Shown piece by piece: positions 1 through 7,977 of a stretch of DNA of 20,228 bases. The DNA lies in IMG/VR virus record IMGVR_UViG_3300023284_000081, positions 1 through 20,228 of that record, one strand, 5' to 3'. The position numbers and the translations under genes are program-made. The first letter of the stretch is position 1; each line of letters opens with the position of its first letter. The notes under the pieces were generated by a model that was not told the DNA's origin, searched no databases, and saw nothing but the letters and a program-made list of their open reading frames with translations. This DNA comes from a virus.

Positions 1-713
1 GCTGTTGGTGCGCCCATAGCCGCACCAGCTGGGTCTGCAATCGCTGCAATGGTTACCGATCCGAGCGCATTTGATGTCAATGCCCGCATACCACCGAAGT
101 TGCGTGAAATCTGTGCATTCTCCCATGCAGTACGAACCAGTGAATCGGCTGCGGTTAGTGAGTTCTGCTGGTCTGCCAATACAACCTGAGTGAACGGGTT
201 GATTAGGTAAAACCAGGGCATGTCGCCAGGAACGCCTATAGAACTTAGCAGCGCGCCAGCTTCAGCGACATCTGACCACGCTGTTACAGCCGTGCCGGGA
301 GTGCCGTGAACTAAGCCAGAGTTCTCCAGCATGAATTGCGCGAAATCCGTCTCAAGATCGGTAACGATACGGCGTGCCATCGGTGCAATGATCTCATCAA
401 GCTGATCAAGCTCCAATGCCTCTTCAACACTACCCCACTCCGTTGCCGCAGTAAAATAATTCTGAACTGTTGCCGTAGCCTTACCAGAGATGATGTCATC
501 TTTGACTGAGCTAGAGATATCACCGCCTGCAGTCCGGATCGACCGATAGTCGTGCGGACGTTTGATGTCCACAGTCGTACCCGATGCCGGCGTGAATTTG
601 CCCTCGAAAAGCTGAGTGTTGACAGTCTTGGTCACAACTCGATTTGACTCGAAATGCTTCAAGAATACCCGCATCAGCCTTCGGGTGACGTTGCTTGTTA
701 AACTGTTAGCCAT
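1..713 (-). CDS. P22-type major capsid (coat) protein, N-terminal part, runs off left edge
   Basis: This should be the icosahedral shell protein. About 237 residues are in the window; P22-family coats are usually around 400 to 430, so the C-terminal part is missing. The protein begins MANSLTSNVTRRLMRVF, then has the early segment FEGKFTPASGTTVDIKRP and IRTAGGDIS, a pattern I associate with P22 coat-like proteins (an extended N-arm before a HK97-fold core). The start ATG at 713 is preceded by GGAGTTTAGGA. It lies just downstream of scaffold and portal, the P22 order portal-scaffold-coat. Assignment rests on sequence style plus gene order; family placement is likely but not proven. Confidence 0.8.
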   Translation of the reverse strand, partial: MANSLTSNVTRRLMRVFLKHFESNRVVTKTVNTQLFEGKFTPASGTTVDIKRPHDYRSIRTAGGDISSSVKDDIISGKATATVQNYFTAATEWGSVEEALELDQLDEIIAPMARRIVTDLETDFAQFMLENSGLVHGTPGTAVTAWSDVAEAGALLSSIGVPGDMPWFYLINPFTQVVLADQQNSLTAADSLVRTAWENAQISRNFGGMRALTSNALGSVTIAAIADPAGAAMGAPT

Positions 714-752
714 TTCCTAAACTCCAAATTGTTGTCAGGAACTGGCCATAAT

Positions 753-1502
753 TTAACCAGTTCCAAAGTCGTATTTGGCACCTTTCTCCCATCCCTCTTT
801 CATTTCAGGAACTCCGCCACCACTTAATGTGATAGGCGGTTCAGGTGCATTACTTGTTTGTGGTTTCAGCAATGAAGCCTTCTGTCTGATATCACCATTA
901 AGGTGATTCACCAATTGAAGTGTTGACATCCCGTTCATTTCTCCTAACTCAACAGGATTCTGTGACAGATAAGTTACAAACAATGGGCCATCCGGGTCTT
1001 CCAGAAGTACATCCTGAAAGGTGTTAGATATTCCATATGCAATAACCGTATCGGCCGCAGCCTTCGTCTCAACCGGATTCAGACCGTGTGTGACCATGTT
1101 CGAATCAAACTCAGCAATCCTCTTATTGATCGCTTGATTCTCACTGGCTACACGAGCCTCGTCCTTTTCTTTCCGCTGTGCTTCTTGCCGTTGCTGTGCC
1201 GCATCTTGATCCGCTTGCTTTCTAATCGCGTCGTCACGACTCGCCACATCCGCGGCATAAGTCTCTGAATACTGATCAGGCACTGGTGGAATCGCCACCG
1301 TCGCATTCTGACCTTTCAGTTCATCCAATTCCTTTTGGATAGAATCAGCCCGTTTCTCCGCTTCTACTCGACTTCGCTCTTGGTCTCTGAACTTCTTGTG
1401 CTGAACATTGACGTCTTTTTGATGCTTATCGACTCGGATAAACCCATCATGGGTTTCTTCCGGCTGTTCCGTTTGTTCCGTTGCTTCATCTACTTCTGGC
1501 AT
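753..1502 (-). CDS. Head scaffolding protein
   Basis: Internal scaffold that would direct coat assembly and leave before DNA packaging. The 249 residues fit a P22 gp8-like scaffold (about 300). Composition is the best evidence: an acidic start (MPEVDEATEQTEQPEETHDG), then a highly charged Glu/Lys/Arg/Gln-rich stretch at about residues 25-130 that should be helical and partly coiled coil, with almost no hydrophobic core, and a short conserved-looking C-terminus KYDFGTG. It sits between portal and coat, where P22-type phages keep the scaffold. GGAG lies 13 bases before the ATG, which is long spacing. The 128 bases upstream (1503-1630) hold no convincing gene, only a possible 7-codon ORF. Confidence 0.8.
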   Translation of the reverse strand: MPEVDEATEQTEQPEETHDGFIRVDKHQKDVNVQHKKFRDQERSRVEAEKRADSIQKELDELKGQNATVAIPPVPDQYSETYAADVASRDDAIRKQADQDAAQQRQEAQRKEKDEARVASENQAINKRIAEFDSNMVTHGLNPVETKAAADTVIAYGISNTFQDVLLEDPDGPLFVTYLSQNPVELGEMNGMSTLQLVNHLNGDIRQKASLLKPQTSNAPEPPITLSGGGVPEMKEGWEKGAKYDFGTG

Positions 1503-1630
1503 AACAATTTACTCCGCTTTGTTTGGTCTGCCTCCCGACCGGATTCTCACCGACTTATCAATCACTCTCCACGGTTTTCATATGCATCTTACTAACCGCT
1601 TACCGCTACAGGTGGCACTGTGAAACTGGT

Positions 1631-3715
1631 TTATAGTTGTTCCGCTTGGGCTTCTCTTATCACAGCCCCCTGATCGATAAATGCTTTCAGACCACCAGGA
1701 CCACTAATTGTCTCTAGCGCCGCACTCATCTTGACCCAGGTATCCGCGTGTTTGTTCAATGTCTCCGCTTGCGTCTTGATAAGTTCGATTGCCTCCTTCA
1801 TCGAAGTGCGATCATCATCACGCTGATTATTGTCAATCTTCTCATCTAGCTCCCTGTCCTTACGTGCCGCTTCAATGGCACTGATCTGAACTCGATCATC
1901 CTCTACTTCAGCCTGTCGTTCAAGTGCAACAGCCACTGGATCTGGCGGCTGCTCTGGCTGATTTTCAATGAATTCAATCTCCTCATCAGTCATCTGCTCT
2001 TGAGGTATCTGGCCAGATAGTACCATACGTTGTCTAACACGCTCGGACAATACGTCGAATCCTGGCGCATTCATGTTCTTGTAGAGGATATCACGGCCTT
2101 CCTCAATGATCGTCGGGTCGATGCTGGCGACCTCTACCATCGAGTTAACAGTCTCGCCTTGACGATTCTTGAACGATTTCGATACCTCACAGGTCACATC
2201 ATATAAACCCTTTGATAGATCAATGACTTCAACCGGCTCTCCTGATTGTTCGTCAATAATGGTGTCATTCAATGTCACCATATCGAATGATTGATCTTCA
2301 TTGATAACGCGTACTTGACGTTTCGTATCGTATACCAAAGGAATGGCCAGCATTAGTATCTTGCCAGTATGACAAATGGCGATCTGCTTTGACTTGGTAT
2401 ATTTATAGTTTCGCGTGTCACCTCTGTTCTGTTTAAGTTCAACAGCAAGGCCGGACTGCAGGCCCAGAGGCTGTCCGGGCAACTGATCGATCCCTGCTGT
2501 GCTTTGAAGATTCTGCAGCATTGATTGTGATGCCACCTCAAGACCTGGATTGATCTCAGCACCACCGAGTTTGAATGGTGCCGGAACGCCATCCACCCAT
2601 TCATATGGCAATACCGGATCTTGCGATACGTTGAGACGCTCCCATGATTCGCGTTCGCCACCAATCTGTTCCTTTGTAGCGAGGATCTTGGCCAATGGAG
2701 CTAGTGCACCTTCCTCAACCTTACGAGATTCACTATAATTATAAATGCGTTGTGCATCCATCTTCTTGGTAACAATGCCCCAGTAATTCGGCACTTTCTG
2801 ACGTACAGACCAGTTGGCATACTCCGGCACAATAGGCAGCAATTCAAATACCGTGTCCTGAACAGGCGTCAACCACCCACCACCGTCAAAGATGCGGGTC
2901 TTGACTTCATTCATCTCACGATCACGGGATCGCTTCTCTACTGCACCTTGCTTTTCCAACTCATCCTTAATGGTTTGGAATTTCTCATCATCCACATATA
3001 CTGCACCATTACTAAGTTCGACAATGCGACGCGTTACTTTCACTTTGTAAAGGATCTCACCAACAACAACCGACTCAGGTGTGCGATCTGTCATCGTAAT
3101 GTCATCCATGCTGATGGACCGACCACTACCTTCAGGAAACTTTTCGTCATAATCGGACTTGATCATGGTCTGCAATACAAAGCAATAACCAGCATCTTCT
3201 CGGGTTTGTAGCACAGAGCCAGGATCAAACCATACGCGATTAACAAAGTCAGCAATCGGATCAATGTATAGATCCTGATCGAAAGTATTGTTGTCACCCC
3301 AACGCTGATTGATACGCCATCCATCCATTCCAGCACGAACGACTATACGAGTTGAAGCATCGTATACATCGGTTGCGTTAGATAGGTTTTGAATGTTGCG
3401 GATTAGACCATCATAGGTCTTGGCCAGATCCTTGGTCGCATCGCCCCCGGCTGGCAATACCTGGATGTCAAAGTCGGTTTGCTCCATAGCGCCTGCAATA
3501 TCATCAACTAGATCATTGCACCTATCGAGCGTGTATCGGGGTCGCCCAGCAAATGCCTTAGCAGCGAAGTCATCCCATTGACCATCCTTGTCATCAAGGA
3601 AGATATTAACTTCACGGACTATTTCACGAACATCCTTCTCGACATCCTGTGCATTACGCAACAATAGCAGAACTGCTCCGTGGTTTTCGAAACCTTTATC
3701 GTCTTGATCAGCCAT
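1631..3715 (-). CDS. Portal protein (P22 gp1-like)
   Basis: Forms the dodecameric ring at one capsid vertex through which DNA enters and leaves. The 694 residues are close to P22 gp1 (725), much larger than HK97-type portals. The N-terminal part contains DKDGQWDDFAAKAFAGRPRY, NDLVDDIAGAMEQ and IDPIADFVNRVWFDPGS, typical of the P22-like portal family. The C-terminal quarter (from about residue 560) is Glu/Gln/Asp/Arg-rich and helical, compatible with the barrel region of this family. It overlaps the preceding Cys-rich gene by 8 bases, so the two are probably translationally coupled. Family call is strong; the barrel interpretation is inference. Confidence 0.88.
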   Translation of the reverse strand: MADQDDKGFENHGAVLLLLRNAQDVEKDVREIVREVNIFLDDKDGQWDDFAAKAFAGRPRYTLDRCNDLVDDIAGAMEQTDFDIQVLPAGGDATKDLAKTYDGLIRNIQNLSNATDVYDASTRIVVRAGMDGWRINQRWGDNNTFDQDLYIDPIADFVNRVWFDPGSVLQTREDAGYCFVLQTMIKSDYDEKFPEGSGRSISMDDITMTDRTPESVVVGEILYKVKVTRRIVELSNGAVYVDDEKFQTIKDELEKQGAVEKRSRDREMNEVKTRIFDGGGWLTPVQDTVFELLPIVPEYANWSVRQKVPNYWGIVTKKMDAQRIYNYSESRKVEEGALAPLAKILATKEQIGGERESWERLNVSQDPVLPYEWVDGVPAPFKLGGAEINPGLEVASQSMLQNLQSTAGIDQLPGQPLGLQSGLAVELKQNRGDTRNYKYTKSKQIAICHTGKILMLAIPLVYDTKRQVRVINEDQSFDMVTLNDTIIDEQSGEPVEVIDLSKGLYDVTCEVSKSFKNRQGETVNSMVEVASIDPTIIEEGRDILYKNMNAPGFDVLSERVRQRMVLSGQIPQEQMTDEEIEFIENQPEQPPDPVAVALERQAEVEDDRVQISAIEAARKDRELDEKIDNNQRDDDRTSMKEAIELIKTQAETLNKHADTWVKMSAALETISGPGGLKAFIDQGAVIREAQAEQL

Positions 3716-4043
3716 TATTCACCTTGCTTGGTCGTGAATATCCAGCCCTCGGATTTGCTGTCAAGTAACGTGTCCGTCTGCGTCTGGCGTTCACTTCAAC
3801 TCTGGCAAGGTCTTCGACTGTGCAATCACCGCACAGCATTACGTCGCTAGGATGTAAATCTCTACTGTGTTTGTAACTGCCGAATCTCTGCTGGCGATAC
3901 ATGGCAAGTTTGAAGTCATCTCCGATATTGATGACGTTTCTGCAGGCATGGCAAGTTGGATCGCATCCAGAAAGCCTGAATAACCGATCCATAATCGCGG
4001 TTAGTGCCTGAGTCGTACCTTCAGGTATGTCGTCAAGTGTCAT
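3708..4043 (-). CDS. Small Cys-rich, probably zinc-binding protein between terminase and portal
   Basis: Not recognised as a named family. The 111 residues contain C27-x3-C31-x2-C34 and C71-x2-C74, a spacing suited to one zinc ribbon. The C-terminus is basic (EVNARRRRTRY and onwards). It starts 5 bases after the large terminase stop and its end overlaps the portal start by 8 bases, so it is part of the packaging/head operon and should be made with it. A role in packaging, for example as an HNH-like or DNA-binding accessory, is only suggested by position; no HNH catalytic pattern is visible. Confidence 0.65.
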   Translation of the reverse strand: MTLDDIPEGTTQALTAIMDRLFRLSGCDPTCHACRNVINIGDDFKLAMYRQQRFGSYKHSRDLHPSDVMLCGDCTVEDLARVEVNARRRRTRYLTANPRAGYSRPSKVNNG

Positions 4044-4048
4044 TTTAG

Positions 4049-5476
4049 TCAGTTGCCATAGACAGATGCAAACCTGAGTTTCATCTCAGCCTTATTAGGC
4101 AGAGGAGTAGCAAGACTCATCATCATTGAGTCAGCCATGTTCGGCGATGTGATCTTTTTCTGTGCCATTTCCTCTTTGCTCATAATCTGAATAAGTCCAG
4201 CACCATTGGGTCTTCTCGGTATTCTACACACTTCAGCACGCAATGCAGCCATGTTGTCTATATTGGACGACAGGCTGATCATCTCATCAGGATCAATATA
4301 CTTGCCATTTTCAACTGCTTGATACGTGTTATAGAACCGATCACGCAGCATCCAATAGTACTGTGCACGCCTGTTCTTGAACGTTTGCTCGTTGCTTTTG
4401 GCCTTTGTATTAGAATGACTATCGACCTTCTGATACGTCTGCTTGGGGTCATCAACGCCCTTACTGCCTTTGAACTCGACATGATCCATCTTCTTGCCCT
4501 GAATGGATTCCAGGGTTTGTCGACGTAAACTTGCTCCCAGCCCATCACAGTCCCAGATATAGACATCAGCCTGTATATCAATGGCATAGTCTACAGCCCA
4601 GTCACAGCCCTCGTTAACGTCCAGGCCAGCCTTTTCTTGCACATCCAGTATCACGCTGCCATGTCGGTAACATAACCCCTTGTCGTCAGGGCCTTTGTCT
4701 GACGGGTCATGAGAGACAACTTTGGTCCCACGTGGTTCAAAACCTAGCTTAACATGGGCATCGATAGCGGCATCGAACCATTCAGACGGGATAATGCTGT
4801 TCTCGACATGATCATTGAATGCACCTTCCCAGATATGATCATATTCAGCTCTTGGTAGGTTCTCACGATCCCATACACGCTCTGACTCAAGCTCGCCATG
4901 CCAGGGATTATCACGCCAGTTCATAACGATGATCAAATGCATATCGTCTTCGTAATAGCCATCCCGAGTCAGTTCCTTCAAATAAGGCACGATGAACCGC
5001 TTGCTGAATGGATCAGCCGATGATTTTGGATTGGCCGTGAAGAATAACTGTGAACCAGCGGCACGTATGGTTGGCGTCAAGTCCTGGATAGACTCCTTAC
5101 TGAGTGTTTGGGCCTCTTCAATCCATGAGTATTTGAAGCCCTGAGCCGACTTAACAGCCGATGAGTTCCTGGCAAAGCCTTTGAAACGGAAGCCGCCGCC
5201 TGTCAGACAATCTATTTTCTGCTCCAATACACTGAAGCCATTGACCTGTAAAGTGTCCTGTATGAGCATCTTGAGCAGCTTATGGACTGAATCATCAATG
5301 GACGACTGGAACTCACGACCACAGAGTATATCTGCGGCCTCGGTCTGTACCTTCATTGTGAGGAATCGGCCTACGCTCTCACTCTTAGCTGAGCCGCGCC
5401 CACCAATCAGAACAATGAATCGCTTGGTACTAGCCAGTATGGGGCGGAACTTACTCGGTATTTGAATCTTCGGCAT
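4049..5476 (-). CDS. Terminase large subunit (Sf6 gp2-like packaging ATPase/nuclease)
   Basis: Motor that pumps DNA through the portal and cuts the concatemer. ATPase domain: Walker A GGRGSAKS at residues 25-32, Walker B YSWIEEA with acids E120/E121, and the coupling segment FFTANP at 145-150. Nuclease domain: candidate metal-binding acids D257 (in VSHDPSDKG), D309 or D311 (in YIWDCDGLG) and D449 (in NMADSMMM). Their spacing agrees well with the three acids known in Sf6 gp2, as does the 475-residue length. The start overlaps the upstream small-terminase candidate by 26 bases. Headful packaging is likely from the family but not shown by the sequence. Confidence 0.93.
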   Translation of the reverse strand: MPKIQIPSKFRPILASTKRFIVLIGGRGSAKSESVGRFLTMKVQTEAADILCGREFQSSIDDSVHKLLKMLIQDTLQVNGFSVLEQKIDCLTGGGFRFKGFARNSSAVKSAQGFKYSWIEEAQTLSKESIQDLTPTIRAAGSQLFFTANPKSSADPFSKRFIVPYLKELTRDGYYEDDMHLIIVMNWRDNPWHGELESERVWDRENLPRAEYDHIWEGAFNDHVENSIIPSEWFDAAIDAHVKLGFEPRGTKVVSHDPSDKGPDDKGLCYRHGSVILDVQEKAGLDVNEGCDWAVDYAIDIQADVYIWDCDGLGASLRRQTLESIQGKKMDHVEFKGSKGVDDPKQTYQKVDSHSNTKAKSNEQTFKNRRAQYYWMLRDRFYNTYQAVENGKYIDPDEMISLSSNIDNMAALRAEVCRIPRRPNGAGLIQIMSKEEMAQKKITSPNMADSMMMSLATPLPNKAEMKLRFASVYGN

Positions 5477-5774
5477 TTATTACCTCTACCGTCCAGCTCA
5501 TATCAATGGGACCACCTTCAGGCCCTGATACTTCAACCGCTTGGGACGGTTTGCCCTCAACACGATTGGCTATCTCTTGCCAGGCTTCCTTATTACCGTC
5601 ACTAGCTTGTTTCACTACCTGTCTAGCAACACGATCAAGACCTCTACGATAGTTTGGCTTGTCTTCACCCTCTTCCGCTGCAAGCTTTGTGAGTGCTCGC
5701 TTTAATGCTTGTGACCAAGGCAACCGCTTCTTGGCTGCGTTCTTGTTCCCTGGTTGTGCTCCTCGTTCAGCCAT
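5451..5774 (-). CDS. Probable terminase small subunit / DUF5681-like DNA-binding protein
   Basis: Candidate for the subunit that recognises the packaging site. The 107 residues begin MAERGAQPGNKNAAKKRLPW, a start commonly seen in short phage proteins placed directly before the large terminase, followed by a helical region (about 15-75) and ending in EIANRVEGKPSQAVEVSGPEGG. That ending is shared by many DUF5681-like or small-terminase-annotated proteins. It overlaps the large terminase by 26 bases. The assignment depends mainly on gene order and this motif; no classical helix-turn-helix is obvious. An AGGA lies about 12 bases before the start. Confidence 0.6.
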   Translation of the reverse strand: MAERGAQPGNKNAAKKRLPWSQALKRALTKLAAEEGEDKPNYRRGLDRVARQVVKQASDGNKEAWQEIANRVEGKPSQAVEVSGPEGGPIDMSWTVEVINAEDSNTE

Positions 5775-5817
5775 TCGTCAACTAATCCTATATAATTGAT
5801 CCGCTTTGGATTTTTAA

Positions 5818-6198
5818 TCAATATTCTAACATCGGCACATCAGACAGTGTGCTATGCGCATTACTCTGAAGCCAAGTCCTTCTCACAGCCTTAGGATCAC
5901 ATGTTTTAGGACGCTTTTTGCCTTTTGTGAACCGAATTAACTTGCTATTGTTGAGGTTTTTTAAGACAACTTCTCGCTTATTAAATTGACGATGCTTATA
6001 ATCGCCGTATAGGACGGAATACTTGTCTTTGCCCCACTTCAATCGATACTTAGCGTCATAAAAGGCCTCTAGTTTACAAAACGCCGTATTGATGCCTTTC
6101 CTTGCATCTTCGACCATGTATGCAAACAGCACCGGATCAATTGGACTGTCGTAATAAAACGATTCAAAGATCCATCGATAGAGCTTCTTGAGTGGCAT
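5818..6198 (-). CDS. Hypothetical basic protein, 126 residues
   Basis: Not recognised. It is rich in Lys, Arg and aromatic residues (for example KYRLKWGKDKYSVLYGDYKH) with no membrane segment or Cys cluster. The central block at about residues 40-100 looks like a compact basic domain that could bind nucleic acid; this is inference only. Its ATG shares one base with the TAA of the 32-residue Lys-rich gene before it (TAATG), so the two should be translationally coupled. It is the last gene before the terminase pair. Confidence 0.6.
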   Translation of the reverse strand: MPLKKLYRWIFESFYYDSPIDPVLFAYMVEDARKGINTAFCKLEAFYDAKYRLKWGKDKYSVLYGDYKHRQFNKREVVLKNLNNSKLIRFTKGKKRPKTCDPKAVRRTWLQSNAHSTLSDVPMLEY

Positions 6199-6296
6199 TA
6201 CCTACGCCGTTTCACTGGCTTTTTGGCATTCTTTTTCTTCTTTTTGGCCGTCCGTGAAGATCGTTTGGCACGTTCTGCTTCTGTATGAGATGGCAT
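6198..6296 (-). CDS. 32-residue Lys/Arg-rich peptide
   Basis: Very small gene found from its ribosome binding site and overlap. The protein starts MPSHTEAERAKRSSRT and continues with a run of Lys and Arg to its end (KKPVKRRR); 17 of 32 residues are Lys or Arg. AAGGAG stands six bases before the ATG, about the best ribosome binding site in this region, and the TAA overlaps the next ATG by one base. A peptide this basic could bind nucleic acid, but no function is claimed. Lack of homologues would not disprove it given its size. Confidence 0.65.
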   Translation of the reverse strand: MPSHTEAERAKRSSRTAKKKKKNAKKPVKRRR

Positions 6297-6306
6297 AATC
6301 TTCTCC

Positions 6307-6606
6307 TTATGATGATCCGAGTTGTTTGCCTTGTATCCAGACGGCTAATGTGGGAGCTGTTGCGCCAGCTAGATCAACCTGCAATTCGTTAGAATCTGAA
6401 ACGGGAAAATCAAAAATCGTATCCGATGCTGCGGTAAATGAACCATTAGCTACATCAACAAATACGCCCGATGGATCTTTAGCTTGTAGCTTTCCTATAC
6501 CAGTTCCAAAGCTCCCAGTCAATGATAACCTAACTGGACCAATAAATATCTTTGGATTTGTCTGTGTGTTTGTTGTAAGTACTTGTCTGTTTCCTGTGCC
6601 TGCCAT
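6307..6606 (-). CDS. Small beta-rich virion-associated protein
   Basis: Ninety-nine residues, rich in Thr, Ser, Gly and Val, with alternating hydrophobic residues and no charge clusters. It looks like a single beta-sandwich such as a decoration or fibre-adaptor domain; this is inference. The middle and end (KLQAKDPSGVFVDV, then SNELQVDLAGATAPTLAVWI) resemble small structural proteins that often accompany phage fibres. It begins 4 bases after the downstream fibre gene stop, with AGGA six bases before the ATG. The first codons (MAGTGNRQ) recur in the mini-ORF upstream of the other fibre gene at 9418. Confidence 0.6.
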   Translation of the reverse strand: MAGTGNRQVLTTNTQTNPKIFIGPVRLSLTGSFGTGIGKLQAKDPSGVFVDVANGSFTAASDTIFDFPVSDSNELQVDLAGATAPTLAVWIQGKQLGSS

Positions 6607-6609
6607 GTC

Positions 6610-7965
6610 TTATCCTCGCGATGTTCTCGTTATATTCCTAGCCAATGGTCTGGCAAGGCTTCGTGAAAATGAAAGTGCTGTCTCGCTAATTAATCCATTA
6701 CTCAAGTTTTTAAGGAATTGATCGTCTTTGCGGACATTATAGTACCGTATTGAACGCATATGGCCATTAATGTGTCCGGCGTTAGTATTGGAGGACAGTC
6801 TCAGCGTGGTTAGACCCTGCGGAGTTGATCTGCTGGTGTTGGTGATTATCGGACGTCCGTTAGAACTTGTGCTGAAGGTAGTCGTGGCGTTGTCCCACGA
6901 GGTTGCCTGTATTAGTATCTCACCCTTCTGCGTATTAACACCATCGTCATTCAGTTGCGTAGCATTCACGAACAGGTGGGTGTCCCACTCGTCGGGCTGT
7001 TGTTTGAGATTATGAAGGATTCGACTAGTCGTCAGGCCGTTGTCAATCGCAATGATGAATGGCGTAGTTGGTGATGTCTTAGAGACTTTCGGGATGCGTA
7101 TCTCGGTAACGAGTGCGCCCTGCGTAGTGTTGATCCAACTCATATCCGTTGTAAAGATGTTCTCGGCTACCCGTTGCATAGCAATACTGGTAGTAGGGAT
7201 ATATGTTGTGGGAGTCGAGAAGCCTATTTCTAGTTGTGCTCCCCAAGAATGCGATGATCCCGTCGTAGACATGACATCAATGAAAGAACCGTGCGCTGCG
7301 GTGGCGGGTAGAACCTTGAATTGTATTCCGATGTTACCTGTACTGTTGTTCTGAGCGCGACACCATATACGCCAGTACTCGCCGTAGTCTTCAGCTTGGA
7401 ACGTGTCGTGTCCTACGCCGTTCGTCTCTCCGGTGTCTGTATTCAGACGCGGTGCGATGGGCTGCGGTACTGTGCCACCAAAGAAACTCAACTCGAACCC
7501 GAAGGTAGGAGATGTGCCGCCAGTAGTCTTCTTGACAAAGATACTGCCAGCGTGCCAACCATTGTCGTTTGGTACGGTAATAGACTGTTGTACACCTTCA
7601 CGGTTAGTCGCGTTGTTGTCCGAGAGTAGTGTAACATTAAGATCACCCTCAGGACTGATAGCGCTATTCGCAACAATGCCGGGAGTCTGTATGCTAGTCC
7701 AAGGGGCAGAGAACAGGTTACCGCTCTGTCTGCAATTATTGAACCGCTGTTCCTCGACTAGCAGACCTAAACACTTTCCTGTGGCGGGATCGTGGTCAAA
7801 TCGCGGTGCATTGGCAACTAATCCTCCTACCATAAGGCCACTAGCATCGCGATACCTTCCACCTGATGCGCGGAAGATGGTAAGCGTTGGCCCAAGACCC
7901 TGAGACGCTACAAGACTCTTATTGCGTGCAAAATCATAGAAAAGTGCAAGATTAGGATCAGCCAC
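6610..7965 (-). CDS. Fibre/head-spike-type appendage protein, second of a tandem pair
   Basis: A 451-residue virion appendage protein. It has the signature common in phage head-spike-fibre and lectin-like fibre proteins: RFDHDP at 55-60 followed by GLLVEEQ at 67-73, then APW and a beta-rich body with YWRIW and YIPT. The C-terminal third looks like a concanavalin A/LamG-type sandwich ending in IRYYN. It is a paralogue of the upstream gene, sharing the first eight residues (MADPNLAL), FTTDMSW and the C-terminal block DQFL-x2-LSNGLI to SLARPLARN. The start is GTG with AAGGG seven bases upstream. Receptor or glycan binding is inferred from the family. Confidence 0.75.
   Translation of the reverse strand: MADPNLALFYDFARNKSLVASQGLGPTLTIFRASGGRYRDASGLMVGGLVANAPRFDHDPATGKCLGLLVEEQRFNNCRQSGNLFSAPWTSIQTPGIVANSAISPEGDLNVTLLSDNNATNREGVQQSITVPNDNGWHAGSIFVKKTTGGTSPTFGFELSFFGGTVPQPIAPRLNTDTGETNGVGHDTFQAEDYGEYWRIWCRAQNNSTGNIGIQFKVLPATAAHGSFIDVMSTTGSSHSWGAQLEIGFSTPTTYIPTTSIAMQRVAENIFTTDMSWINTTQGALVTEIRIPKVSKTSPTTPFIIAIDNGLTTSRILHNLKQQPDEWDTHLFVNATQLNDDGVNTQKGEILIQATSWDNATTTFSTSSNGRPIITNTSRSTPQGLTTLRLSSNTNAGHINGHMRSIRYYNVRKDDQFLKNLSNGLISETALSFSRSLARPLARNITRTSRG
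6638..6664. repeat. 27-base exact repeat in the 3' ends of the two fibre genes
   Basis: The second copy is at 8000-8026. It encodes the shared C-terminal RSLARPLARN-type segment and lies in a longer stretch of similarity that continues through codons for LSNGLI. Identity at base level far exceeds that of the gene bodies, suggesting recent duplication or gene conversion of the ends. Confidence 0.85.
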
Positions 7966-7977
7966 TAAAATGCCCTT

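Noticed and set aside
5778-5820. Short ATCC/GGAT hairpin followed by T residues on the plus strand
   Set aside because: Only four base pairs, and there are no plus-strand genes for it to terminate.
7403-7903. A 166-codon plus-strand frame, and similar frames at 2750-3211 and 12-kb positions
   Set aside because: These are shadows of the minus-strand fibre, portal and structural genes; no ribosome binding sites and low-quality composition.
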